Origin: Zeugodacus cucurbitae
Taxonomy: Eukaryota > Arthropoda > Insecta > Diptera > Tephritidae
Length of the DNA stretch: 64,000 nucleotides
Assembly: GCF_028554725.1 (NCBI RefSeq)
Contig: NC_071667.1
Location: 69,693,501 to 69,757,500, forward strand
Reading direction: 5' to 3'
Part shown: positions 1-13,796 of the stretch, one piece after another
Layout: every line of letters begins with the position of its first letter
Numbering within the stretch: position 1 is the stretch's first letter
Notes under the pieces: generated by a model
Told to the model about the DNA's origin: nothing
What the model saw: only the letters and a program-made list of their open reading frames with translations
Database searches by the model: none
Position numbers and translations under genes: made by a program

Positions 1-1153
1 AACTTGTGAACGCTGGCTTGTATCTTCATATATATGTGTATGTCTACGCTCATGTGCTTGTACAAATTCCTATGTACGTATGCAGGTAGTTATGAGAGCT
101 TGCTTGCTTGCTTTTCTTTATGCACAAGTTGTTTTGGGTTCTCTGCTCTATTTGCTTTGTGTATTTTACTTGAGGTTGTTGTTTTTGCACTTGTAAATTC
201 ACTTCTGTTGGCCATTGGCAGTGTTTGTATGTCTATTGTTATTATTGTTGTGGCATGTATGTCCGCAGGATAACAATATCCGTTCATAAGTGTACACAAT
301 GTACATAAGCAAATATGGCATCTATGCAAACACACACACATACATATCTATGTACAATAATATTTGCATGCTGCTGTGAATGTGAAGATGTATGTGTGCC
401 TTTGCAATATGCCTTTGTATGTGTAGTTATTGTGCTCTTGTCATGTCCATCGTCATGTTCAGCGCCTGCTGCTGCTACTCTCGCTGCTGCGCTGCATCAT
501 GAATTTTGCTATCAATGTGCTTTTGTTCTCTCCCCCTTGTTGCTCTTGGCATCCTCTATTCACATATTGTTGTTATTATTGTAATTGACGAATGCATGTC
601 CTGGCGCTGTCACTACATTTCGTGTTATTATGTTGAGATAAAGCAACACCACCAACAGCAGCAACAAATTAACAAATACACGCCACAATGACAACAAATA
701 ACTAACTGATGGCCACAGCAATTGCAATAACTAGAGCGAACATTTTTCAACCAACATAATTTTTTCATCTTAAAGTTGATACATTTTATTCCGATATAGA
801 CAAGACTGAACATTTCTTGGTTGAGGTTCATACTTTTTTGATCTTAATAGAGTTTTAATTTTCAATCAAAAAATGTGCATGAAATAAGTTCATAGTACCA
901 AAAAAAAATTCTGTAGTACAGAGTACCACATGTCGTATGAGTAACATTGATTGGATGGCTGTTTAACATATTAGTCCGTTAGTGCATATATTGGTTGGAA
1001 TGTAAATATTTGACTGCCTATTTTAGAGTGAATACATTATTTCTTGTCCTTCATTTTTAAGGCCTTTGTTCTCTCATCAATAGAACTTGTATCCAACCTA
1101 AGCTGCTCTAGGTTGGAAAAATAACCATTTATTAAACTATATTTTACTTAAAA
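1..1153. other. Gene-free stretch
   Basis: AT-rich, with T/G-rich ATGT and CA-type simple sequence in the first 700 bp. The overlapping short frames here come from that simple sequence. Nothing else was seen. Confidence 0.6.
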
Positions 1154-1499
1154 GCCTTTTCGCACAGGAGCTAATTGATCAATTAATCGGCTTCTGCTCG
1201 ATTAAAACGCTATTTGAGATCGATTTACGATAATTTTTAATTGAATTTTAATCGAGATGAAAATGATTATATAGTATATACGTTTTTTTTACGAGTTGTT
1301 GTTCACGTTACACGACGGTAGAATTTGCTACTGGAAGTAAATAACAAGCAATCAGCTGATGAAACTAAACAACTTCTTAAGAAAAACAAAAACAAAAATG
1401 TGATGAGCTGATCTATTACCGAGTAGCAGTCTGAAGGGCAAAAACGGGGCTCTCAATCAAACTTTTAATTGATCAATTAATTTGGCTGTGTGAAAAGGC
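1154..1499. mobile_element. MITE with GCCTTTTCRCACAG terminal inverted repeats, copy 1
   Basis: The 346-bp element starts GCCTTTTCGCACAG and ends CTGTGTGAAAAGGC. Just inside both ends lies TTGATCAATTAA-type palindromic sequence. A TA follows the right end (1500-1501); the left flank is AA, so the target duplication is imperfect. There is no coding capacity. A second copy in inverse orientation is at 36744-37232, which shows it is a dispersed family. The TA flank hints at Tc1/mariner-type mobilisation, which is inference. Confidence 0.8.
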
Positions 1500-2970
1500 T
1501 ATAAGATATTTAATTTTGCGAAAAGTCAAAATTAATTAGTCTAGTTGGAAATAAATTAGGGAAAGGCAAGTCTATATTCGATACTTTATTTTGGACCAAT
1601 ATTCAATTACATAATAAATGTCTAAGCTAATAGAGAAGTAATATTATTCGACTTTGGCACCTTATAGAATTTAAACTACTCAGGCTTACGAAAGTATTTC
1701 GGAGAGTCGAATTTACTAAGAATAAGAGATATAAATATTAGATAGAAGCGGAGAAAAGTTGAGACTTTTATACACATCTAATTGAGCGACTAATGACCTC
1801 GGTTGATATCTTTCTTCTTCTTGATGTTCGCCGGATTTTTTGCTATCCGAGACTTGTAACTCTTATTAAATTGATATGGATTAAGAGACCATATTAAAGA
1901 AGAAAGAAGGTAAAAAAATTAAAATGTATTATAACTAGTCTATGATTTCTTATTGTTCCTGAAACTTATGCTCCACAAAATCTGGTGCAAACTTGGCCTT
2001 ACCATAAATACTGTGAATGCTTGTAAAGATATTTGGCTAAAGAACAGAATGCTAGGTTCAAATAAGTAAAAAGAGAGAACTTTAAAGGGGAGAATATTTT
2101 TTAGAAGAATATTCTTAAGAAAGACCGAGTACCAAAAAAGGAAACAAAGGCACTGTTTGTGGTCACTCCCTTGTTTTGTAGTGAAACCTAAAACGGATGA
2201 TTTGTTTCCTAAACTTGCCTTTTATCAAACTGAATCCATAATGTTGCTCATTCTGTCAATTTCACTAATTACTGATAAATGAGTGCGCTCTTTTCTCTTT
2301 CTTTCTACATAAAAAAATTGCTAATTCAAGAAGTGGCAACAATCAAAAAATCAACGAACCAAATAACGGCAATGCGACAAAATCACTTCCGAACTGCAAC
2401 TATTAACACAAATGAGCTGTGAAATAAGGTTGAAGAAGTAACGCTTCAAAGAATACGCTTAATGAGAAGCATACACACCCACACACACAAATACATATAA
2501 ATCATAGAAACTGAAAAGCAGCTGGATTAGAAATAGAAGCAATGGAGCAAAAACTATTAAATCCAAAAGCGTCAAAAAGGTAGTAAAAACCGAAAGTTTG
2601 TATGCGGCAGCAGCAGCAGAAGTGCTCGTAAATTGTAAAAATCAAAAAAGATTGTAATAGAAACCTAAGAGCACAGCAGCAATAACAATAAAATGCGGAA
2701 ACAAAAGGCCAGTGCGGTTGAAAGGTATGTGATACTCTATATAATATATAAATATATATGTAAGCATGTGGTGACATAAAAGTGTGCTGACAGGCACAGC
2801 TGAGTGATGGCCACAAAGCTTAAATGCAAGTCAAAGTCACGTCTAATTAATTTCGGAAGCAGAAGATGAAGAAAACTTATTTGAGTGTAATGCGCCTGTA
2901 TAAACATATGTAAATATGCACACATTTGTATGTATACATATATGTACACTTTAGCATCTTAGGTCTCTAA

Positions 2971-2992
2971 TGTGTGTGTGTGTGTGTGTGTG
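2971..2992. repeat. (TG)11 microsatellite
   Basis: Eleven uninterrupted TG units. Confidence 0.95.
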
Positions 2993-3116
2993 AGCTCATA
3001 CAATTTTATTTCCGCTTCATAAAATATTTGCACTAAAACCGCAAAATGAATTTGTTTACAAATTGCATTTAAGCCACTGACGCCACACACTTAATATGCC
3101 ATGTGTGTGTTTACAC

Positions 3117-3132
3117 CAACAACAACAACAAC
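3117..3132. repeat. (CAA)5 microsatellite
   Basis: Five CAA units in a CAA-rich stretch. Confidence 0.85.
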
Positions 3133-4159
3133 GAACAAACACAAATAAGTCACCATATGTGTGGCAAGCAGCTTAGCCGTCTTTGGATCGACGAGCAAGA
3201 ATGATGGCCGCTGGACGTTGACATGCTGCAGCTTGCGCAGCAAAGCCAAGCCAAAATGTAATTCTATTAAAACCACACTAACCCATGCAAACTTACATAC
3301 ACACACATTCACGTATTCCTTGTGTTTGTATTTACTTCTCATACTAGTATGTGTGGTTACATTCTCATATGCGCACTTAAGTCTAATTTATGACACTACA
3401 CACGCACTTAATCCGAAATCATAAAAAATAAACACAAATGACAAGGATCAGCTGGTGTAGGACATCATTGTGAGGCAAGGATAAGCGAAGACGAAGGCGA
3501 AGTGAAGAATATGCATAAATGGATAGCTTGGTTAGCGTCTTTCATTTATGCATATTCATTTAAGAATGTGTGAAAATAACAGTAAGGACATCTTGGTTAA
3601 AGTTTGTATGGCATCTTACAAAAGTTTCTTGGTAATATTATTGGTCTTGGAAATCATTTTTAAATGGTAAATTTATCAGTTTGCTAGTATATAGAAAGAA
3701 CAACAAAAATATAAATATAATATGGCACTGAAATTAAATTATAATTATTTATGAGATTTTCCTTTTAAAGTCCACTGACCTAACTATAATGAGTATAAAC
3801 GTATTTAGAGGTTATGTTCTTCATATCTGCGGCTTTCTATTTTATCGAATTAAATGTAAGGTCGGAATGTTCAAATATGAAGTTAAGAAGACTGTATAAC
3901 CTATTTTCGAAAAATCTCATCAGCTAAGCTAAAATAAGCTCAGCGGATTTTATCCACATTCAAAGCTTAGTGAAGACTTTTCTATTGGTATATTCATATA
4001 CAAATATTTGGTCATTATATCAGCAGAGAAGAGGGTGTGGGCTTGTGAGTTTTTGGGGAGTAGTAAAATGAAACCCAATTCCAGCAATTGTGAGGTAATG
4101 CTTATCACAAATCAGGGGTAATAACTAATTTTTAGTTCCATATACTGATTGATATTTAA

Positions 4160-4817
4160 AAGGACCCCCATTCTCGGTTTCAAAAAGTCGATTTTTTTAA
4201 TTTAATTCTAACCTATAACTATTCCAGAATGTTTCTTTAAAATCTCAAGTGAAATTTTCAAAAACTCTTGAAGATATAGCCGATTAAAGATTGATCGTAG
4301 GTAGGTTTTATTCCCAAGAATTTCCTTCTCAAAACTTTAAACGCGTTTTTCTCGAAACAATGTTTGCATGGCTGGCGCATAAGGTTACTCAAAACCTATT
4401 ACTCCAATCGGTTCCAAATTTTAATACGTTATTCTATACGTATGTATATAGCTATGGAATGAACTAGAATAAATCAAATCGGTAAAGATCTTTCAAACTT
4501 AATTTTGGCTAAAAAAAGCGATTTTCAAAAAAAAAAAAAAATGTTCAAAGGTCCTTGTTTATACTATAGCCAAACATGTACTCTTTCTAATGCCGTTGGA
4601 ACTTTTGGTTTCAGATGTTCCAGTGAGCGGAAATCACATGCGCCGCCTATGTGTTTGATCACATAAAACAACAACAACAACAAAAAATTATGTAATTTTT
4701 TTATCCTTTTTTAAGTCTTCAAATAAATGTATGCAAAGTTACCCTAAAAAATAATTGATGTTCATTTACCAGCCTATTGACACTCGTCAAAATTTGAAAT
4801 CGGGAATGGGGGGTCTC
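4160..4817. mobile_element. TTAA-flanked inverted-repeat element B (piggyBac-like MITE)
   Basis: The ends are AAGGACCCCCATTCTCGGTT and, as reverse complement, GAGACCCCCCATTCCCGATT, flanked by TTAA on both sides (4156-4159 and 4818-4821). It is 658 bp and has no ORF. It contains CAAAACTTTAAACGCGTTTT at about 4330-4350, a core shared with element A (6601-7219). A TTAA duplication is the hallmark of piggyBac-type mobilisation; assignment to that superfamily is inference. Confidence 0.7.
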
Positions 4818-4821
4818 TTAA

Positions 4822-6596
4822 GTTGACCGCGTTTTGTAAAGTGAAATGAGTAATCAATATGCCATTCTATAGATCCGAATATTTTTATCCTTTACATTTC
4901 CTCATCAGGCATTTTGAGCTTAAAATAAGTATAAGTAAGTGTGGATATTAATCGTTACTTAATGTTTACTTTGTAAAAAAGGTTTGTTATAGTTCCTAAA
5001 GACTTTATTCTTAACTTGGAGGCAAATAGAAAAATTATCAATAACTCTTGCATAACAACAACCTTGAAATACAATACAAATATAAAAAAAAATGATTTTC
5101 GATACAAAATATTTTCCATTACTATATTTGAAATATATATTAATTATACTACAATTATTTTATCCTATTACTTACAATAACAAATTAATGTGTTTTATAT
5201 CATATCTATTGTAGTAATAGTTTTGGAATATTATTTTTCACTTGAAATTCGGGTCATGGGACGTCGTTTTTCCACATAAATATCTTGAATGTTCCGATTA
5301 TTTTATTATAACGGGTTATAGGTGTGTTACTTAGCTAAATTATCTGGTATTATTGAAAATGCGCCTAACATTAGGCTAAGCAAGCTGTGGTTGCCTACAT
5401 TTAGGATGTTAGTGTCAAAGAGCAGGACTGCAATGGCTTAAAAAATACTGACAATAATATATATTTTGTGCTGCATACCTAACCTCCACAATATTTCATT
5501 GGTAGCAAACAGTGATTTAAAAGTATAATTAAATTTTGTGGTTATGCATAATTTTCAGAGCAATCAATTATAATACTATAGAATTTATGCACGTATTTAT
5601 GAAATTCGCCTCAAATTATACGAGTACTATATGCAAATGGCAAGCATTTGCCGGTTTCGGCACAATAACTTCATGGCTAACTTGCAACAATTCGGCATTG
5701 TTGCTGCATTAATACTGATTTGCCACTTAAATATTTACAATATGCTGGGAATATGCTTGCAACAGCCCTGCTGCAGCCTATGGCAGGTCAATTCTAATTT
5801 GCAATTCGAATTTCAACCGTAGTCGGAGGTAGGCAAATTGAAATGTCAAATGATTTATTTATTAATAGTTATGCAATAATTGAATTTAGCTTTGGCTTAT
5901 TTCAATTGCAGCGCTGAATATAATAAGTTTTATGCCACATAATGAATGGCAATCAATGCAACACAATGCTAATCTGTATGCAAGTTGCATAAATGCACAA
6001 ACGAGTGTCTCTCCGTGTATGTGTGTGTTTGTGACTGCTAAGCCTTATGCGCAAGTGTTTATGTGTTTATGTTCATTCGCTTGTGTTTGTGTGTAATTTG
6101 CCTAATTTTCACTGCTAAACAAACGCTGTGACTTGCATTCTAATGCGTCGCAAATCTCAGTTTATTCATTTCATTTCATTTTACTTTATTTATTTAAAGC
6201 TCTCGCTCTCTGCTATTGTCGTCTGCTGCAACATTGAGTGGCGAATTTCACAATAACTTGCTAAATTGAAATTAATCCTCGAAATTCGATTTCGGTGAAA
6301 TTATTTGCTAAATATGCTTTTGATATGCAAATTACAACGAATCTCGGCGTGATCGGTTTAATTAAAATGACTTACACAGATGACTCGAAGTGCATTTAGT
6401 TAATTAGTTGTAGCAGAGGCACATATATGGATATACATATATGTACAGATACACACATTAAATTTTCGAATATATTTCGAGGATTACTCTTGCTTAAATT
6501 AGCACTTTTGTTGTCTTTTACAAACAAATTTTATGCACAGTGTCGAGTAAAAGCTTTTTTAAAAAGCACATAATTAAAAAAATTTTGAAGTGTATT
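4822..6596. other. Gene-free stretch
   Basis: AT-rich; contains the isolated motif at 5389 and T/G-rich sequence near 6010-6100. No gene seen. Confidence 0.55.
5389..5410. repeat. Isolated copy of the TTGCCTACATTTAGGATG motif
   Basis: GGTTGCCTACATTTAGGATG is the reverse complement of the AAATGTAGGCAAC motif plus an extension, TAGGATG, that is shared with the copy at 39329-39348. Confidence 0.5.
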
Positions 6597-6600
6597 TTAA

Positions 6601-7219
6601 GGGGTTACATGGGTTTTGTCGGGTAAAAAAAGGTCTATTTCCAATTTTTTTTCTATGAAATTTTCAAAAAAAAAAATTAAAACTCCTCCATTGTAACGTC
6701 ATTTCGGGTGACCCCTCGGAAAAAAAGAAAATCCAAGATGAAAAAAAAAATAAGTGTTTTAGGTAAGACCATAAACTCGTGCTTGAATGAAAGAAAAACA
6801 AAAGAATTAAAATTAGAATTTTGGCAGACAATTTTCCAAAAATATAAAAATTTCGGTCAAATTTGGTTGACATTTTATTTTTTTTTAATAGCTGTAATTG
6901 AAAAAAGGAAAAATCCTTCGTTCAAGCACGAGTAATTTATATCTCGAACACTTGTTCAAAATTTCATCAAGATCGGTTGAGTAGTTTTCGCGAACATTTG
7001 ACAACCGACTTTGAAATCACGGTTCCGAGAAAAACGCGTTTAAAGTTTTGAGTAACAATAATACGTGACTTGGAGCGCACGCCTTCTAAAGGCTGTATCT
7101 GCGAAACTATTATTCGGATCAAATTGAAAATTTAGGATAATTTTCTTTAGATGTTGTAGAAATTAAAAAGCGAAAAACAAAAAAAAAAAATTTTGAATCC
7201 ACGAAACCCATGTAACCCC
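6601..7219. mobile_element. TTAA-flanked inverted-repeat element A (piggyBac-like MITE)
   Basis: Perfect terminal inverted repeats GGGGTTACATGGGTTT ... AAACCCATGTAACCCC are bounded by TTAA at 6597-6600 and 7220-7223. The 619-bp interior includes the reverse complement of the CAAAACTTTAAACGCGTTTT core (about 7028-7050) and the phrase AAATTTCATCAAGATCGGTT (about 6959-6978). Small overlapping open frames inside are chance products of A/T-rich sequence. No transposase is encoded. Confidence 0.8.
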
Positions 7220-7299
7220 TTAATTTAAAGAACGAACTGAATTTTAACATTATACAACTATGTAAAATTTGGTCATGGAAAAGGAATATCGGGGGAAAA

Positions 7300-7874
7300 A
7301 TATCGGAATACTACTTTGCATAATTACTGCAATGGAGGAGTGTCGTCTCTCATCTAAAATTTTTTGAAATCAGACTATAACTTTCCAAGGCCCTAGATAT
7401 CGAACATGAAGACCTCAGTGCCTTTGAATAATTTTTTACCGCATTTTTCGGTAAATTTCTCAAATATTCCATAGGAATTCAGAGGAGGTATTTTTGTTTT
7501 AATAATGTACTGGGTAAATCGGGTAATTACTTCCTCTAGCACCCATTAACCGAATAATGGGGTTTTCAAACTTCAGGTGGGCTTTATCGGTTAATATACG
7601 AGATATCGTAGTGTGCATATAGTCTTGGATATAGTGTACCTTGGTGGTGAAAATGGAGTGCAATCGGTTCAGAAATTACCTCAGCCATCATATACTATTA
7701 TATGAGATTATATCATTATATATAAGATGATTTTCGTTATTCTAATGGACTTTATGCAGAATATATTGGTCGAACTGTGTTTTATCTTAAATAAATAAAA
7801 ATTAATTAAATAAATAAGTGGCGAAAGTGTGTAATTTGCGGTTACACCCAAACTTAGCCCTTCCTTACTTGTTT
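7300..7874. mobile_element. Dispersed dipteran repeat ending in TTAGCCCTTCCTTACTTGTT
   Basis: The right terminus at 7842-7874 reads GGTTACACCCAAACTTAGCC followed by CTTCCTTACTTGTTT. I recognise this as the end of a very abundant repeat in tephritid and related fly genomes. The upstream half contains degenerate 'ATATCGTAGTGTGCATATAG' and 'GAAATTACCTCAGCC' type sequence of the same style. The left boundary is not visible and is approximate. There are no terminal repeats or ORFs. I cannot assign the superfamily. Confidence 0.5.
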
Positions 7875-10800
7875 TTAAATGATATATTATCTAGCACGCA
7901 ACAGAAGGGGGCAATTGCTTGGTATTAAACTAAAATGATGGTCCAGAGAAATTAAAAAAAAAATTCAAATTACATGAAGATAATTCACATATAAAAGGTG
8001 ATGAACTTTCTTAAAGTTATTAAATTTACAAATTGATCCACCTTTTATGTAATAAAAATTATTATACTTTTAATATTTTTTATCAATTTATTCAATATTA
8101 AAATTGTCAATAGAATGAGGTGCTCTAATTAGTTCTGAGATTTTTTTAAGAGATTAAGATTTTAATTTAAAAAATTCTTCAAAAATAACATAAACATTAA
8201 ATTCCCAGCCACTTTGCATCACAAGTAACATCTGCTTATTAACAATGCATTACTGTCTAATTATCTAAACCTGCTACATAATTCTTAAAAGCTAATTACA
8301 TTGCCTGCCACAAATATTTACCTACAGCAGCTACTTTACATTTTCACTTAACCCCACACGACCAGCTACTTATTTATTATCACCAAAGAAGAAAGCCGCC
8401 CTAAGTTACACGCTCACACACACAAACAAACACATACACGAACACAAGCAAACGCACTTTCTTAAACACACATTTGCTGCACGACTCCATAAACTCCAAA
8501 ATGACGCTATAAATTTGCAAGTTCTACAATTAACTACACGTTTCTTGAAGCTACATACATAAATGTATGTAGAATTATGTGTTTAAGCTTGTAAAGCTAA
8601 CGGCACATTTATGTGCGCTTGTAGAAAATGTTGAATTGCTATTAAATTGCAAATGCCAAGGCGAACTGGACACTCGCAAGCAAAGTGGGCTGCGAAGGAC
8701 TTTTTGACCAACCGACACAGCGGACGTATGAGGCTGTAGTTGTTGAGGTGAAAATGTAGCTTTTGTGTGTGCATGTAGAACAGCAAACTTAATTGGAAAA
8801 CTCATTAAAGACATGTATATATATGCGTTAGCTTCTGTAGCCTGCTTGTGTGTGTGTGTGTGGTTGTGAAGGCATTAATTTTGCCATTAAATAAATGAAT
8901 CAACACACTGACATATATATACACATGCATTGTGTGTTTGAATATATACATTTGTGTGTGGAAAATTTGCATCGGCTGTGGGGGCCCACACTGATTTTGT
9001 TGTCTTAAGACATTGTTTGCGGCATGTGTGCCTTCTGCTGGCAACACATGTGTTATTGTTATTTTATACACACATACATATATATAACAATACATGTATA
9101 TGTGGCTATGTTGGTATGTGTGAATATTAAATATTGATTACACCATACATTGTTGGCAAATTACATTGTTCACTACGCTTTAATCGTACTTGATGTTTGC
9201 TCTTCGGTAGATATACATACATCTGTATGTGCATCTGTACACATATGTGTTTGTGTGGAGGTGTTTGAAAGTGTGAGTGTGTAGCACGGGTGTAAAACTT
9301 AAGTAGGTGGTAATATATGGCAAGTGGCGGCAGGTTAAATGTTGTGAAATACGGCGTTAATTCCAAGTAATGACGGTAATTGAAAGATACTACTGTTATA
9401 AATGTCTATTTAATGGGTTAGGAGCGGGGGTTTACATGATTTAAAAACTGTAATAAATAGCAACAATTTACAATTTTTTCTCTGTTCCCAGATTTCCATC
9501 TGCTTTTTTTTCTTTAAATTTTTAAGGGCTTCTACAAGAGCTTCTTTTTTATTTAGAAAATTAATTTTGAGGAGACTTTTCAGACAGCTGAAAACATTTG
9601 TTTTTCTAGTAAATTAAAGGAATGATAAAGCCAAACTATTTTCCATTTCATTTACTTTTCTGTGGGTTATTTGATAAAACAATATAAAAATGATAAAAGT
9701 ATTAGATTCTCTGATGAGTTAATACTGATACTGGTTCTATATCCATTAAAAATAATTATATTTTTCTTTAAAGTTTTCTTTTGCAAATTAATAACTTCAA
9801 GTTTTATATTTCCATAAGCTTTGCTTTATTTTGAAAGCTCTTAAATTCAAAATTTAAATATATATCTACTATCTTCACTCAATAAAACTCAAACTACGCG
9901 GCACTTTAAGATGTTTCAAGAGCTTAAATGCATACTAATTTATATCTCCACTCCCCAAATAGCTTCTGCATATTAAAATGCCAAAAATTCTTTAAATTGA
10001 AAATACCGCTGTCAGCATTTTGAAAGGCACTTAAAGCGCTGCTTTATCATACACAACTAATCCAAGTCAGAAAGTCAGAAAATATTATAATAATCTATGC
10101 TTCCTTCCTCTGCAATGGACAAAAGGAAAAAAACCGCCTATAATCGCTTACTTTCGGCAACTAAGCCACTCAGGCAGTCGCATTAATTCAATAAAGTCAG
10201 CTTAACGCCGCGCACGCACCAACAATTTCTCACGCTAACTGACCACTCACGGCACTACACAGCAATCTCTCGGCTCCTCCGCTACACACAAAAGACATGC
10301 GTAAGGAAGTGCGGTGTCTAGTTTTAATGCTGATGAAATGAAATAAAATAAAATAAATTTCTGCCCCGAAATACTCGAAATGATTTCAATGTGAATGGCA
10401 CTCGTACATATTTGCCGCACTAATGGATATGCGTGGCGCATAAAAAGTGTCCAAGTTGTTGGCAAATGCCAGGATTTGATGCTGATTTATGCGGACTTGA
10501 GGCGCAAGCCAAAATTACGGCATGCCGGTGCAAGCGCTGGTGAGTGGGTGGGTTTAAGTACTTAGGAGATTTTTTTTTTTTTTTTCAGTTTATGTTCTGT
10601 TGGTTTTGCTTGCTATCATTAGACTTATGTAGGCACGGAATGGATTTCTTATTATTCCTGCATTTCCTTGTTACTTCGCTTAAAATGTTGGAAATGTTCG
10701 TGACTTTATTTTATTTCGCTACTTGAGTGATAAAAAGAAGAGAGAGTGTTAGCTCTAGTATAGGGTGGTTCATTCATTTGTTTTTTAGTAATCAAACTTT

Positions 10801-13796
10801 GTACTGTCAGATAAGGAACTGTCAGTTACCTAACGCATGCTTTCATAAACTAACTTAGATCTCTCGAAACTTCTAACAAGCTATTTGATGTATACTGGTT
10901 GTACTCTTCAGTTCTAAACTAAATAAAGTAGTTTGACTATTCAGAAGATTTAGAAGACAAGATGGTAGTTATGAAAGTATATGCGATTTTCAGAGAGCGA
11001 AATAATAAATATTCTACAAAAAATGAACTAAATGTATCCTAATCTTTGACATACGTGAGATCATCAAATCTTATTTCGAAGTTTGAATCTACGATACATT
11101 AAAGTGGTAACCCTGTCTAACATTTTGTCAATTTTTAGATTATTTGTATATTTGAGAACTAAAGCACGAGAAAAGCTCTCTTAATATGATATTTGAGCAA
11201 TTTTTTCAAGAAATGAGGAAGACTTTAGTCTATCTAAATTATAAAACGGTTTTTCCAGGTACGGGTTACATTTGGTGGCCTTTCAACATTTTTGGGTACA
11301 TATTCCTCATCAAAAAACAAATAATACGATTTTCATCAATGGTAACTAGCACTATCTTTACTTTCGTTATACAATTAACAAGAACGGCTTAAACTGGAAG
11401 GATCTTAGGTAGGAACTGGGGGAACTTCGAAAAATATCTTTCAAAAAAAACCTTGAAAATTTAATATCTATGATTAATTTTAAATAGAATGCTTCATTTG
11501 GGCAATGGTTCTATATTTTTTAAAACCGGTCTTCTTACAAAACCTTATTCAAACAGATATCAAAGGTCCAAAAGGCAATATAGTAATACGAATGGCTCAA
11601 TTCAATACCGTACCCGATTTGATGATGAAAAATAGCATTCAAGTCACTGATATATATTGCTGAAATGATTACAACGTACAGAATTTTACATACATATTTC
11701 GAATAACGGTATTTTAATATACATTCAAACCAACAAAATTCAATTTTCAACACTGAGCTGCCAACGAAGACATAACAAGCTAAACAAAAGCTACACTCAC
11801 TATTATTTTAATAAATAAAAATAAAATATTTATTTCACATAGTTAACCAAATCACTATCGAAATAACTGCAGAAATCCAATTTCGTTTCGTTTAAATGTT
11901 AATTTAGTTTGCCTTGTACAATTGGAAATTTGTTGCAACTGCTGGCATTTTAATTAAATCAGTAAGTTATTAAGAAGAAGAGCAGAGCAGATTGGCTGAT
12001 ATTTTACAGTGATTGTGGTCATGCCACACTCACGAAGCTACCGTTCACAAACATACAGAGAAGGATGAGAAAGACTCGTAGTAAAAAACTGAAAACAACG
12101 ATTTACGGTCTCCGAAAGACAATACTAAAATAGAAAAGCAATAAATTTTTTATTTAAATTTTTCTAATTCAAAACAAATGAACTAACCAAAGCGAAACCG
12201 CAAAATCACAAAAACAAAGCACAGACGCTGAGAATGAGTTAGGGATAAGCGAAGAGAATACAATTTTTAAAATAATACAATCGCAAGCGCAAACTGAAGG
12301 TAATAAAGATGCATATGTGTTTAAAAAGAAGAATGGAAAAAGTCAGCTCATACGGCCACAGATATGTATATCGACTATATGTATATGATTCGTAACAATA
12401 CTCATATGACTTGAGCATAAAATTGAAGAATGGTCGAGGCCGCGGAGTGCAAATCGAAAACCAGCGGAAACCAGAAATCCGCCTGAGCCACACAACAACA
12501 ACAATAAAAGACGAGAATGAAACTCCCAATAAGGCAAATAGATACAACAAAAACAAATATGAGCACAATTCAAATAGAGGAAATAAAACGGTGGCAAAAA
12601 CTCGAAGCACCCTTGGCAATGAAAAAGCAGAAAAAAACACATATGACAGGTCAGCGTGGTGGCCGCAAATGGAAGGATAAGTGCCATGAGCGGAAATAAC
12701 CAGCGAATAAGAGCAGAAAAAACAATCGAGAGATACAACCGGCACTGAGTGTGAACAAATAAAACGCTTTGGTTTTTGCGACACACAGCGACAGTTAACG
12801 GTATGCCAATTGTAATGGAAATACACTTGCGTTTGTTATTGTTGTTGCTGCTGGTGGATTTTTACGTTTAATTCCGCATACAACATGAATGCATACATTT
12901 CAGTGTATATGAGTGTAGGTGTGCTGATAGCAAGGCATATGTCACATGGTACTTGTGCCTTCAGCATATGAACGTGGCAATTTTACGTGCTTATAAGTGG
13001 CGAAATTTATTTGTGCCGAGACTGTGTCAAATGCATGCACACGCGCGTATGTGTGTGTGTTGGAGTATGCGTGAGCGAACATGAAAATACTATTAACGGC
13101 GCTGCTGGTAACAGTGCGCATAAAGTGATTGTTCCGGTGGGAGGGCGGCGGTGGCCGTGCTTGCATAGTTTGTAGCCGTAATGGAAATTAAGAAAGACAA
13201 CATTTATTTATTTTTATTTTTATTTTAGCGCAAAAAAGTGAGTACACTGCTATAAATTGAAAGAATGTGTTTACTTTGTTTCATTAATCATAAGTAAGTG
13301 AGTGAGTTTGCTGGCATTAGTGTTCCATTAGTGTACATATAACTTAGTTAGATTTAAAATATATAAGCATAGAGTAAAATTAAGTCTTTATTTATGCAGA
13401 AATTTATAAAAAATTGCATGAACAGATTCTTTTCCAGAAAAGTTATAAAATAGAAAATGTGATTTTTCAATTATTTTGACTATTTTTGGATAAAATCGAG
13501 CTTCAAAGGCAAATAACATATGCAGTTACAATAACATTTGAATTTTCAATTGATTATTGCGTTATTAACAAAGACACTTGCTCACAAACTCAAGAGAATA
13601 CCGAACTCATGGATTCATCTTCTGCATCAATAAATTCTATCTTCAGCCGATATAAATATATGTGTATAAGGCATCGCATACTTATATTTTTCTTGCTAAA
13701 TAAGATGCGATATAAGGTCATCTGTAGTACAATAATTTTGATGATCCGATCAGCGCAATACTATATTAAACTACATAACATATAAGTAGGCTATAA
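7875..13796. other. Gene-free stretch
   Basis: AT-rich with TG/ATGT tracts at about 8840-9260. From 12050 to 12800 the plus strand is A-rich and leader-like, with possible donors at 12299/12300 (GAAG|GTAATA) and about 12800. The long minus-strand frame there (12239-12826) merely reflects the scarcity of T on the plus strand. Confidence 0.5.

Larger units (their letters stand above)
1502..4155. other. Gene-free stretch
   Basis: AT-rich intronic sequence holding the TG and CAA microsatellites. A slightly GC-richer patch at 3160-3260 is open in several frames on both strands, with no recognisable product. Confidence 0.55.

Noticed and set aside
1801..1850. Minus strand reads NIKKKKDIN, resembling the DKYNIKKK segment of complexin exon 2
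   Set aside because: Upstream and downstream residues do not match complexin, there are no splice signals, and the match is only a Lys run.
3091..3424. Overlapping plus and minus frames around a GC-richer patch
   Set aside because: Open on both strands with no splice signals or family match; both ends are CA/TG simple sequence.
8640..8760. Protein-like 35-codon plus frame ending at 8757
   Set aside because: No ATG, no convincing acceptor, and an upstream in-frame stop; probably chance.
12239..12826. Longest open frame in the window (195 codons, minus strand)
   Set aside because: It arises because the plus strand is T-poor and A-rich. The product is rich in Phe/Tyr/Cys/Ser with no domain, and two other frames of the region are also open.
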